Origin: Pseudoduganella lutea
Lineage (GTDB): Bacteria; Pseudomonadota; Gammaproteobacteria; Burkholderiales; Burkholderiaceae_D
Reading direction: 5' to 3'
DNA length: 64,000 nt
Assembly (NCBI RefSeq): GCF_004209755.1
Contig: NZ_CP035913.1
Span: 6,262,001 to 6,326,000 of the forward strand
The translations under genes and the position numbers were made by a program. A model generated the notes under the pieces. It was not told where the DNA came from. It made no database searches and saw only the letters and a list, made by a program, of their open reading frames with translations. Below are positions 29,922 through 36,828 of this stretch, piece after piece (positions within the stretch are counted from its first letter, which is position 1; each line of letters begins with the position of its first letter).

Positions 29922-30332
29922 ATGATTCCATTCCTGTATATGCACCTGGCTCCGCAGTTCCACTTTCCGTTCAGCGGCGCCGTCTCCCAGGCCATCGATC
30001 CCGACATCGCCTGGTTTTCGAACCTGATCCACCCGGGCGCGGGCCACGCGCGCATCGAGCGGCGCGCATTCGAGGAAGTGGCGTCGTATGGCAAGCAGCT
30101 GGGATTGATCACCGAAGTGCTGCTGGAGCAGGCGTCACGCGTGGACAGCGTCGATTCCGATGCCGTGCGCAAGCTGCGCGACTTGCAATCGCGGATCGAG
30201 AACATCAAGGTCGAGGAATACGGGGGCGAGCAGGTCGCCGTGGCGCGGCTGGCCCAGGCACTGGAGCGCTGGAGTACCGGCAATGCGGTGTTGCCCGCAT
30301 TGGAAACGCAAGCCCGGCAGGTGGAACAATGA
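29922..30332 (+). CDS. Hypothetical protein (136 aa), coupled to RVL-family gene
   Basis: A 136-residue soluble protein I do not recognise. The start at 29922 is preferred over one 33 bases earlier because AAAAGG lies in front. The N terminus (MIPFLYMHLAPQFHFPFSGAVSQAIDPD) is followed by two amphipathic helices with a coiled-coil feel (ERRAFEEVASYGKQLGLITEVLLEQASRV and LRDLQSRIENIKVEEYGG). Its stop overlaps the next start by four bases (ATGA), so the two products are probably made in matched amounts. A TACAAT at 29757-29762 could be the -10 element. Confidence 0.7.
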   Translation: MIPFLYMHLAPQFHFPFSGAVSQAIDPDIAWFSNLIHPGAGHARIERRAFEEVASYGKQLGLITEVLLEQASRVDSVDSDAVRKLRDLQSRIENIKVEEYGGEQVAVARLAQALERWSTGNAVLPALETQARQVEQ

Positions 30333-30574
30333 AGCGCCAGCCAAGGAAGAACAGCGACCTGGAAGCCGTCGTGCGCCAGGGCCTGGTCGTCGATTCCCAG
30401 CGCGGCGCGGCGAATGCCTGGGTGTACATGGCCGCGCAGGGCGTACCCAGCAACGTGATCGCGCGCGTGCTGTCGGCGCCGGACAACCGCCGCGACGGCG
30501 ACCGCTTCGCCGTCGAGGCAAAACAGTTTCCCGCACCGGCGGTGCGCATCCGGGCGCCGCGGCACGCGCACTGA
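30329..30574 (+). CDS. Small protein of RVL-core family, unknown function
   Basis: An 81-residue basic protein. Its centre, AWVYMAAQGVPSNVIARVLSAPDNRRDGD, matches the core of the small proteins at 691-921, 53947-54192 and 57061-57267. A GGTGGAA ribosome-binding site sits within the end of the upstream gene, with which it overlaps by four bases. The C-terminal part is Arg/Pro-rich. Downstream the codons GCACTGACGGCACGC repeat imperfectly before the terminator at 30622. Function unknown. Confidence 0.72.
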   Translation: MKRQPRKNSDLEAVVRQGLVVDSQRGAANAWVYMAAQGVPSNVIARVLSAPDNRRDGDRFAVEAKQFPAPAVRIRAPRHAH

Positions 30575-30621
30575 CGGCACGCGCACTGACGGCGCGCGGA
30601 GCGACGGCGCGCCAATAAAAC

Positions 30622-30647
30622 AAAAGCCTCCGCAAGCGGAGGCTTTT
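30622..30647. terminator. Bidirectional intrinsic terminator
   Basis: A 12-bp perfect stem (AAAAGCCTCCGC / GCGGAGGCTTTT) has a 2-base spacer in the loop. With A and T runs on both sides it serves the small gene ending at 30574 on the plus strand and the 48-residue peptide gene ending at 30667 on the minus strand. Confidence 0.9.
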
Positions 30648-30666
30648 CATTTGCGGTCGCTGGAAA

Positions 30667-30813
30667 TTACAGCGGCGGCAGCGGGCCGTTCACGTACGGC
30701 GCGCCAGCCAGTTCGATGGCGCGGCGCAGTTCGGCGAGGAACGAGGAAACCAGGCGGGCAAAGGTCGAGGTTTCGGTGGCGGCTTCAAAGCGCGGTGCGG
30801 TGGTCGTGGTCAT
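30667..30813 (-). CDS. 48-residue peptide, twin A (C terminus GAPYVNGPLPPL)
   Basis: A 48-residue peptide gene too short for routine calling. It has a Thr/Ala-rich N terminus (MTTTTAPRFEAATETSTF), an amphipathic helix (ARLVSSFLAELRRAIEL) and the C-terminal sequence AGAPYVNGPLPPL. The gene at 31053-31199 encodes a peptide of identical length with the same helix register and the same ending. The ATG follows AGGAGTTGACC (minus strand), a good ribosome-binding site, and the gene ends 20 bases before a strong terminator. No modification enzyme or transporter is adjacent. Conserved length, ending and promoter argue that it is translated. Confidence 0.75.
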   Translation of the reverse strand: MTTTTAPRFEAATETSTFARLVSSFLAELRRAIELAGAPYVNGPLPPL

Positions 30814-30868
30814 GGTCAACTCCTGTATTCGTTTGCGTTCTGCGATGATTGAATTTTACGCGCGCTGG

Positions 30869-30922
30869 AGATATAGATCCAATTTTGATTTCCCATGCCG
30901 GCAATAAGTAGATCGAATAACT
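30869..30922 (-). promoter_or_regulatory. Three-block conserved upstream element of peptide twin A
   Basis: On the minus strand the order is AGTTATTC (30915-30922), 29 bases, AAATTGG (30879-30885), 3 bases, TATATCT (30869-30875). The same blocks with exactly the same spacing precede twin B. TATATCT ends 56 bases before the start codon and may include the -10 element; AGTTATTC is far enough upstream to be an activator site. Confidence 0.65.
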
Positions 30923-31004
30923 GGAGAGGGTCGTCATCATAATTTCTTTACGTAAATATGCGTTTTGCTTATTTCTCTGATGCGCGCTTATTTTCCGGAA
31001 AGAA

Positions 31005-31030
31005 AAGAAGCCAGGCGAGCCTGGCTTCTT
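31005..31030 (-). terminator. Intrinsic terminator of peptide twin B
   Basis: An 11-bp stem (AAGAAGCCAGG / CCTGGCTTCTT) with a 4-base loop is followed on the minus strand by TTTCTTTCC. It lies 23 bases past the stop of the peptide gene at 31053. Confidence 0.85.
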
Positions 31031-31052
31031 CGTGGGCGTTACTCGCCATGGA

Positions 31053-31199
31053 TTACAGGGGCGGCAGCGGACCGTTCAGGTAGGGCGCGCCATATTGCTT
31101 GATGGCGTTGCGCAGGAATGCGGCGAGGCGGCGCACTGCCCGGCTGAGAGCGGAGCCGGCGGTGTTTTCGGTGATGGTGTCGGCGATCGTGGCGTTCAT
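31053..31199 (-). CDS. 48-residue peptide, twin B (C terminus GAPYLNGPLPPL)
   Basis: A 48-residue peptide gene paralogous to the one at 30667-30813. It has an Asn/Thr/Ala N terminus (MNATIADTITENTAGSALS), an amphipathic helix (RAVRRLAAFLRNAIKQY) and the ending GAPYLNGPLPPL. The ATG at 31199 follows AAGGAAAC; a longer in-frame start at 31268 would run through the conserved promoter blocks and is rejected. It has its own terminator. The N-terminal halves differ between twins while the last 12 residues are nearly fixed, suggesting that the C terminus is the functional part. Confidence 0.75.
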   Translation of the reverse strand: MNATIADTITENTAGSALSRAVRRLAAFLRNAIKQYGAPYLNGPLPPL

Positions 31200-31248
31200 G
31201 GCGTTTCCTTGCGATGTTCTTTGGATGAATGCATCGTACGGAATACGC

Positions 31249-31302
31249 AGATATAAGGCCAATTTCAAGTTCGGATAGCAGCCATGCGAGAGCGGAATAA
31301 CT
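31249..31302 (-). promoter_or_regulatory. Three-block conserved upstream element of peptide twin B
   Basis: AGTTATTC (31295-31302), 29 bases, AAATTGG (31259-31265), 3 bases, TATATCT (31249-31255), reading on the minus strand. Spacings equal those at twin A although the intervening bases differ, so the blocks are likely under selection. TATATCT ends 50 bases before the start codon. Confidence 0.65.
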
Positions 31303-32092
31303 GTCCTGATCGCAACATGACAACTCTACGGTGCGTCAAAGACGAACGTTTACAGCAACCACTCCCTTTCGGAAGAAGTGCCTGGACCCCGTCGTAAGTC
31401 CGTTGGCGATTACTGCCGCCATCCTGGCTACCGGGCGACGCTGTCGACATCGCTGCGGTCCTGTGCCGACTTTTATGCATGGGGGGTACTTCAGCGTGTT
31501 CATGCGCTAGACCTGTTTGATTGGACTTGTACCTTGGTTGCGCAGCTTCAGTGCTTCGACCATCAAGGAAAATGCGGTCGTTGGCTGGCGCCGGCTTGGA
31601 TAGTAAAGATGGTATCCAGACATCGATACAGACCAGTCCGCCAGGTACCCGTAGCGAGGCGCATCTGCTCGACAACCTGGGAGCCCGGCGCTTGCAATTG
31701 ACCGCTGCCGATGTCCAGGAAATCGAAACAACGCTGTCGCGCTATCCTGTCTACGGCGACCGCATGGGCAAGGACCACATGAGCAGCATCGACTACACAG
31801 TCTGAACATTGGAAACATCGGCTGGACCAGCGTCCAGGCAATTGCGAATGAACTGGCGACCGTGGTGCCGCACGACAGAACGCCGCGCCAGGCATGCTGT
31901 GCATCACCTGTTGCCAGCGCTGCGTGAACCTTCCGACCCGCCTGTAGCGCGAATTCCTACGCGCCTGTAGGGGCAGGGCTTATAAAAAAACCATCGCACG
32001 CGGCCTACCATGGCGGCTCCTTCAAGCGACTTGGCATCACCAGATCGCATAAAGGATGTGTAGTGTTCAACTTACATTTTAAGGAGATCATC
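31303..32092. other. Gene-poor accessory stretch
   Basis: About 790 bases hold no intact gene. Base composition is lower in G+C than the neighbours, especially at 31480-31560 and 31970-32090. The only recognisable coding trace is the aldo/keto reductase fragment at 31616-31805. It looks like decayed DNA between two accessory modules. Confidence 0.45.
31616..31805 (+). pseudogene. Remnant of an aldo/keto reductase (C-terminal about 60 codons)
   Basis: The translated segment SPPGTRSEAHLLDNLGARRLQLTAADVQEIETTLSRYPVYGDRM resembles the cofactor-binding C terminus of aldo/keto reductases (PGT/A-R-x2-HLxENLGA...LTxxDxxEI). Upstream sequence in all frames lacks the barrel and catalytic tetrad. It is therefore a 3' relic, distinct from the intact reductase at 20063-21073. 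Confidence 0.55.
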
Positions 32093-32575
32093 ATGGCAGC
32101 CAATCGTTCGAACAACAACAATCCTCAAGGCAACAACCAGCACACCCAGAACGGCAACAGCCAGTCGGGCAACCGCCAGTCGGGCAATAACGGCATCAGC
32201 CAGTCCGGCAACGGCGGCACCAGCAACCGCGGCTTCGCGTCGATGGATCCGCAGCGCCAGCGCGAGATCGCATCGGAAGGTGGCCGCGCCGCCCACGCGT
32301 CGGGCAATGCCCACGAATTCACGTCGGAAGAAGCACGCCGCGCCGGCTCGATGAGCCACAAGAACGACGGCAACCGCCAGAGCAGCTCCGGCGGCAACAG
32401 CCAGTCGGGCAATCGCGGCAACAGCCAGTCCGGCAACCAGGGCAACAGCCAGTCGGGCAACCGCGGCAACAGCCAGTCCGATAGTCAAGGCAAGCAGGGC
32501 AGCCGCGGCACGCAGGGCGGCACGCCGGAACAGCACGCCGCCGCAGGCCGCCAGAGCCACAAGAACGACCGCTGA
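32093..32575 (+). CDS. KGG-repeat (stress-induced acidophilic repeat) protein with NSQSGN repeats
   Basis: A 160-residue hydrophilic, probably disordered protein. The centre has the KGG-type motif pair RGFASMDPQRQREIASEGGRAAHASG and HEFTSEEARRAG, followed by the family's SMSHKN ending; the motif SHKND recurs at the C terminus. KGG proteins such as E. coli YciG are stress-related. Flanking arms are low-complexity repeats of NSQSGN(R/Q)G. The ATG at 32093 follows AAGGAG at ideal spacing; a start 30 bases earlier is rejected. A terminator lies 27 bases after the stop. It is likely a general-stress or desiccation gene. Confidence 0.85.
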   Translation: MAANRSNNNNPQGNNQHTQNGNSQSGNRQSGNNGISQSGNGGTSNRGFASMDPQRQREIASEGGRAAHASGNAHEFTSEEARRAGSMSHKNDGNRQSSSGGNSQSGNRGNSQSGNQGNSQSGNRGNSQSDSQGKQGSRGTQGGTPEQHAAAGRQSHKNDR

Positions 32576-32601
32576 CCGGATACCGGTCACACCGTTTGAC
32601 G

Positions 32602-32626
32602 AAGCCACCCTGCGGGGTGGCTTTTT
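32602..32626 (+). terminator. Intrinsic terminator after KGG gene
   Basis: A 9-bp stem (AAGCCACCC / GGGTGGCTT) with a 4-base loop is followed by a T run. Confidence 0.9.
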
Positions 32627-32753
32627 TACGGCGTGCCGAGGAGCCGCCCATGTTTGGCAACGCGGGCGCACTGCGCCGCCCTGCCGGATCGACCGGTTCG
32701 ACAGGGCGGCCAGGCGCCAGCCAGCACCTGCTGACGATCGCGGCACGGCTTGG

Positions 32754-33533
32754 CTATGGCTCGATGAATCGTTCCTGCATACGCGCGCGCACCATTTCGG
32801 CGAGGATATCCCCATATAGCCGCCTGGCGAAGAAGAGCGTGGTGCCAGCATCGGCCACGATGGCGTCGATATCCGCCTTTGCCGCCCTTACTTGCGCAAA
32901 CGCGGACCGTACGCGTGACTGGAACGATTGCAGGCTGCCGCGGATGCCGGCAATGTCTTCCACGGCGAAACCATTGCGGAAAAGAAGCTCCTCGACCAGC
33001 CGCGTGTCGACAAGCGCAAACAATTCCTGCGCCGACTTCGCGGCGACAAGCGCCTTTGGTTCGCGCGCGAGCGCCGCGTCAAGATTTTCCTGGATGGTGA
33101 TCAGATCGGTTTCGTAGGCGACGAGCTCGTCGACCAGCCCGGAAGAAAAGGCCAGGCGTTCCTCCGGTCCCATCGTCGTGGGGCCGAGCAGCATGAACTC
33201 GCCGGACACATGCGTGCGGATGACAATGTTGTGCTGCTTGAGGTCGTAGACGAACGGTGCAAGATCCCGGTCGAGCAGATCGAGTGTTCGCATGGCCGCC
33301 TTCACGTTCGGGTCCTTCAAGTATTGCTCAACGCCGCGCTTGTCGGCCACGGGCTGTGGCAGGTGCTCGAGGCTGCTCAGCATTTGCTCCCGGAATTGCG
33401 CTTCGAGGATACCGGCGATCGCGCCCGTGACGATGCCAGCCAGCGCGCCCCTCACGGCTGTGCGTCCGCGAACCGTGCCAGGGTTGGGCGGTCCCCCGAT
33501 CCTGCGCACGAGGATCGGCTCGGCAGCGCGCAA
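32754..33533 (-). CDS. C-terminal part of split deaminase-like protein (glycine zipper plus helical domain)
   Basis: A 259-residue reading frame that looks like the C-terminal portion of the deaminase-like protein encoded just upstream. Its only start is an internal TTG without a ribosome-binding site, and its frame stays open upstream through HAKTASRSATQAGRPQITLRAAEP, a sequence that reads naturally after the deaminase domain. Residues about 29-45 (ALAGIVTGAIAGILEAQ) form a glycine-zipper-like hydrophobic segment. The rest is mostly helical, with long acidic/basic amphipathic stretches. I do not recognise the domain. One missing base in the CCCC run at 33596-33599 would join both parts into about 457 residues. 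Confidence 0.6.
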   Translation of the reverse strand: MRAAEPILVRRIGGPPNPGTVRGRTAVRGALAGIVTGAIAGILEAQFREQMLSSLEHLPQPVADKRGVEQYLKDPNVKAAMRTLDLLDRDLAPFVYDLKQHNIVIRTHVSGEFMLLGPTTMGPEERLAFSSGLVDELVAYETDLITIQENLDAALAREPKALVAAKSAQELFALVDTRLVEELLFRNGFAVEDIAGIRGSLQSFQSRVRSAFAQVRAAKADIDAIVADAGTTLFFARRLYGDILAEMVRARMQERFIEP

Positions 33534-34126
33534 GGTAATCTGCGGCCGCCCTGCCTGTGTGGCACTGCGGCTGGCCGTCTTGGCGTGACCGTCTTCCCCG
33601 CCTGGCTCATGCTGTCGCGCACCGGCAAATGGGCCTCAATCCTCGTGATGCCCTTGCGCTCGGCATATGCGATGAGCCTGGCACGGCAGGACGGGCAAAT
33701 CTCCTGGTCGACCACGACCACCAGCCGCCCGTTCTCGATCCGGGCCGGACCGTGGGCTTCCAGCGCCCGGATCGAGCGTGCCTCGGCATGCCCGTCGAGG
33801 CCCGCGCCGTCATAGGGCTCGGCCGCCAACGCCACCCTGCGGCCGTTCTCGTCGATCACCTGGAGTGCGCCGTAGGTTTCCCATCCCTTGCCCACGGGCG
33901 CGCCCCGGGCGCCAGGATCGAGTGCGCCTGGGGGCAGGGTCGCGGGTTTCGACCGGTGCCGGTCCGCATCGCCGCTGGGCGAAGCACCGAAGCCGCGCAG
34001 GTTCTGCACCAGCTGGCGCCACATCTCGGCGGGAGACAAGGGTTGCGTCAGCGGGTCCAGGGCCGCCTGTGCCCGCTTGACGATTCCTGGTGGACCCGGC
34101 GGGGTCGGAAGTTGTGGACCACCCAT
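33452..34126 (-). CDS. Deaminase-fold protein (HAE...CPSC), apparently frameshifted
   Basis: The ATG at 34126 sits behind a perfect AGGAGGT. The N-terminal 80 residues are Pro-rich and unrecognised. Residues about 85-168 look like a cytidine-deaminase fold: strand ALQVIDENGRRVALAAEP, the zinc/proton-shuttle motif GHAEARSI (His113, Glu115), strand RLVVVVDQE, and the zinc motif ICPSC (Cys144, Cys147). This arrangement is known from bacterial nucleic-acid or nucleotide deaminases, including many secreted toxins. After about residue 176 this frame turns into Arg/Pro-rich nonsense, while the sensible continuation lies in the frame of the CDS ending at 32754. Target and secretion route are unknown, and no immunity gene was recognised. 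Confidence 0.7.
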   Translation of the reverse strand: MGGPQLPTPPGPPGIVKRAQAALDPLTQPLSPAEMWRQLVQNLRGFGASPSGDADRHRSKPATLPPGALDPGARGAPVGKGWETYGALQVIDENGRRVALAAEPYDGAGLDGHAEARSIRALEAHGPARIENGRLVVVVDQEICPSCRARLIAYAERKGITRIEAHLPVRDSMSQAGKTVTPRRPAAVPHRQGGRRLPCALPSRSSCAGSGDRPTLARFADAQP

Positions 34127-34430
34127 TGAAGCACCTCCTGCGTTCCGAGAAGCATGCGATCTGCTTAGTATCGCGCAACACGACGAGAAGTCAATGCCGG
34201 TTCAGGCTGCCAACGAGGACGGTCGCGGCGCCGCAACGGCCGGCCAGGACAGCTGGCGACCAGGCTTTGGGAAACTGAACTATGCAAAGGGCAATGTTGA
34301 GCTGCGCAAACAGTGCAAAAAAACGCCAGGCGCAGCGAGCGTTAGCAGAGCACACTTGTCGTACAACCAGTAGTGGCGCATGATTTTCCGGCATCACTTC
34401 CTTTACTGCAGTTCAACGACGGAGACCGCC
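34127..34430. other. Intergenic region upstream of the deaminase and sugar dehydrogenase genes
   Basis: A 304-base divergent gap of lower G+C than its flanks. It should contain promoters for both genes. No clear -10/-35 pair, repeat or small gene was seen. Confidence 0.35.
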
Positions 34431-35867
34431 ATGATCCGCACTTCGATTCGCACGCCGCACGTTTCGCCCCGCCGCGCCCCGGCCCGCCAGGCCCTTGCCG
34501 CCGCCATTACCGCAATCACTGCCATCGTCACCATCGCCGCATCCGTCGCCGGCGCCCCGGCCCAGGCCCAGAACATCCCGCTCGCGGACCCGATCCCCGG
34601 CACGCTGCCCGCCAGCGCCGTCGGCATCACGCTGCGCCCGCTGCTGACGAACCTGACGGCGCCGGTGGCGGGCGCCGTGGCACCGGGCGAACCGGACCAC
34701 CTGTACATCGTCGACCAGGTGGGCAAGATCTGGAAGGCCGCGGTGCGGGGCCCTGCCCAAAAAGGGCAGGCACAGCTCTTCTTCGATGTCGCCAGCCGGC
34801 TCGTGCCCCTCAATGAAAGCGATGAACGGGGCTTGCTGGGCCTGGCGTTCCACCCCGATTATGCGAGCAATGGCCGCTTCTACCTGTTCACATCCGAGCC
34901 GGTAACGGCGCCGGCCGACTTCTCGACACAGCCGGCCGGCGTGGCACCCGTCAACCACAGCGTGATCTCCGGATGGCGCGTAACGAATCCCGGCAGCGCC
35001 AATCCGTCCGTCGATCCGGCCAGCGCGCGCGTGCTGATGCGCATCGACAAACCGCAGGGCAACCACAATGGCGGCGCGCTGGCGTTCGGGCCGGACCGCA
35101 TGCTGTACATCTCGCTGGGCGATGGCGGCGCCGGGGACGACCAGGGGCCCGGCCACGCGCCCGAAGGCAATGCCCAGAGCCTGGCGCCGGGCAATGTGCT
35201 GGGCAAGATCCTGCGCATCGATCCGCTGGGCAGCAATGCGGCCAATGGCGCCTACGGCATCCCCGCCGACAATCCGTTCGTGGGCCGCGAGGGCGCCGAT
35301 GAAATCTTTGCCTACGGCTTGCGCAACCCGTTCCGGATGGCGTTCGATGGCGAGGGCCGGCTGTGGGCCGGCGACGTGGGCCAGCGCGCGATCGAGGAAG
35401 TCAACATCATCGTCTCCGGCGGCAATTATGGCTGGCGCGTCAAGGAAGGCAGCTTCCTGTTCGACGCCAACGGCACCAGCCCGGGCTTCGCGTACCAGGC
35501 AAGCCCCGGCGCACCTGCGGGGATGGTCGATCCCGTGGCCGAATACGACCATGCGGATGGCCCCGGACAGCCGCCGCTGCGGGTGGCGGTCATCGGCGGC
35601 TTTGTCTATTCCGGCATGTCGATCCCGTCGCTGCGGGGGCAGTATGTGTTTGCCGATTTCATCGGCAGCGATGGCACCGGCAAGCTGCTGACGCTGGGCG
35701 TGCGCAATACGGTGGAGCGGCTGCTGGCGCCGCAGCGCGATCCGCTCGGCTTCCCGGTCCTGGGGATGGCGCAGGATGCCGGCGGTGAAATCTACGTGCT
35801 GGGCAATGCGGACGGCGGCACGCGCGGCAATACCGGCGTGGTGCTGCGCCTGAACGGCCTGCGCTAG
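34431..35867 (+). CDS. Soluble PQQ-dependent sugar dehydrogenase (GSDH family)
   Basis: A 478-residue exported beta-propeller enzyme of the soluble glucose/aldose dehydrogenase family. It oxidises sugars with pyrroloquinoline quinone and Ca2+ in the periplasm. A signal peptide of about 47 residues ends at PAQAQN. Family landmarks are SDERGLLGLAFHPDYASNGRFYL, the active-site region GNHNGGALAFGPDRMLYISLGDGG, the cofactor-contact region EIFAYGLRNPFRMAFD, and GGNYGWRVKEG. The ATG at 34431 follows GGAGA. PQQ synthesis genes are not in the window. Members of this family vary in sugar preference, so glucose is only one possibility. Confidence 0.9.
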   Translation: MIRTSIRTPHVSPRRAPARQALAAAITAITAIVTIAASVAGAPAQAQNIPLADPIPGTLPASAVGITLRPLLTNLTAPVAGAVAPGEPDHLYIVDQVGKIWKAAVRGPAQKGQAQLFFDVASRLVPLNESDERGLLGLAFHPDYASNGRFYLFTSEPVTAPADFSTQPAGVAPVNHSVISGWRVTNPGSANPSVDPASARVLMRIDKPQGNHNGGALAFGPDRMLYISLGDGGAGDDQGPGHAPEGNAQSLAPGNVLGKILRIDPLGSNAANGAYGIPADNPFVGREGADEIFAYGLRNPFRMAFDGEGRLWAGDVGQRAIEEVNIIVSGGNYGWRVKEGSFLFDANGTSPGFAYQASPGAPAGMVDPVAEYDHADGPGQPPLRVAVIGGFVYSGMSIPSLRGQYVFADFIGSDGTGKLLTLGVRNTVERLLAPQRDPLGFPVLGMAQDAGGEIYVLGNADGGTRGNTGVVLRLNGLR

Positions 35868-35917
35868 AGTAGGGGGCGTTTGCTACACTGCGGCCTTTTG
35901 CATCGCAAGAGGCCCCG

Positions 35918-36823
35918 ATGGCATCGCCCGCATCGTCCACGTATTCCCCTTCGTCCGCATCACCCGGATCGCCGGTGTCTTCGACGTCCGTCACAATGCC
36001 CGAACTGCGCGCCTGGGCGCAACGCTGCCTGCTCGACACCGACCCCGTGTCGAAAACGGACGAGGTGGCGCGCATGGCCGCCGCCTATGCGTCCGGCGCC
36101 TGCACGCTCGACCCCAGTGCGGCGCTGGCCGACTCGCCGGCGATTCCGGGCCGCCCGGCACGGCCCGAACTGGTGCCGCCACGGCAGGTCGGCCGCCGTT
36201 CGATGGCCACGCCGGAAGGGCGGGCCATGCTCGTTCATGCGCTGGCGCATATCGAATTCAATGCCGTCAACCTGGCGCTGGATGCCCTGTGGCGCTTTGC
36301 CGGCATGCCGGCGCAGTACTACGCGGACTGGCTGCGCGTGGCAAGCGAGGAAGCCACGCATTACCGCCTGCTGGCCGGGCACCTGGCCACGCTCGGTCAC
36401 GCGTACGGCGATTTCGCCGGCCATGACAGCCTGTGGGAAATGGTCGATCGCACCCGCGGCGACGTGACGGCCCGCATGGCGCTCGTGCCGCGCACGCTGG
36501 AGGCGCGCGGCCTGGATGCCGTGCCGCCGCTGCGCGCCAAGGTGGCGCAGGCCGGCGACATGGCCGCCGCCCATATTCTCGACATCATCCTGCGCGACGA
36601 GGTGGGGCATGTGGAAATCGGCAACCGCTGGTACCGCTGGCTGTGCGAGCGGCAGGGCCTCGAACCCTATGCGACGTATGACGCATTCGTCGTGCGCTAC
36701 CGGGCACCGGTTCTGAAAGGGCCATTCAACCTGGAGGCGCGCCGGCTGGCAGGGTTCACCGACGAGGAGCTGGAACGGCTGGGCGCGTTGACCGGTACCG
36801 ACGGCGAGGCGCAAGCTTCCTAG
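35918..36823 (+). CDS. DUF455 ferritin-like protein
   Basis: A 301-residue protein of the DUF455 (ferritin-like, MiaE-related) family. The di-metal ligand pattern is seen as ALAHIEFNAVNLALD (about 108-122), ASEEATHYRLL (Glu and His) and a later ILRDEVGHVEIGNRWYRWLCE. It is predicted to be a cytoplasmic four-helix di-iron protein. The first about 25 residues are Ser/Pro-rich and probably unstructured. AAGAGG precedes the ATG. It lies downstream of the sugar dehydrogenase gene, with 50 bases between. Substrate unknown. Confidence 0.85.
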   Translation: MASPASSTYSPSSASPGSPVSSTSVTMPELRAWAQRCLLDTDPVSKTDEVARMAAAYASGACTLDPSAALADSPAIPGRPARPELVPPRQVGRRSMATPEGRAMLVHALAHIEFNAVNLALDALWRFAGMPAQYYADWLRVASEEATHYRLLAGHLATLGHAYGDFAGHDSLWEMVDRTRGDVTARMALVPRTLEARGLDAVPPLRAKVAQAGDMAAAHILDIILRDEVGHVEIGNRWYRWLCERQGLEPYATYDAFVVRYRAPVLKGPFNLEARRLAGFTDEELERLGALTGTDGEAQAS

Positions 36824-36828
36824 CCGCG

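Noticed and set aside
30869..31302. Conserved AAATTGG-N3-TATATCT considered as a sigma-54 promoter
   Set aside because: Twin B has GG-N10-GC but twin A has GG-N10-CC, and the -24/-12 consensus is otherwise poorly matched.
31378..31701. A 107-codon plus-strand frame in the gene-poor stretch
   Set aside because: There is no ribosome-binding site or recognisable pattern, and Cys/Trp/Arg are scattered as in non-coding translation.
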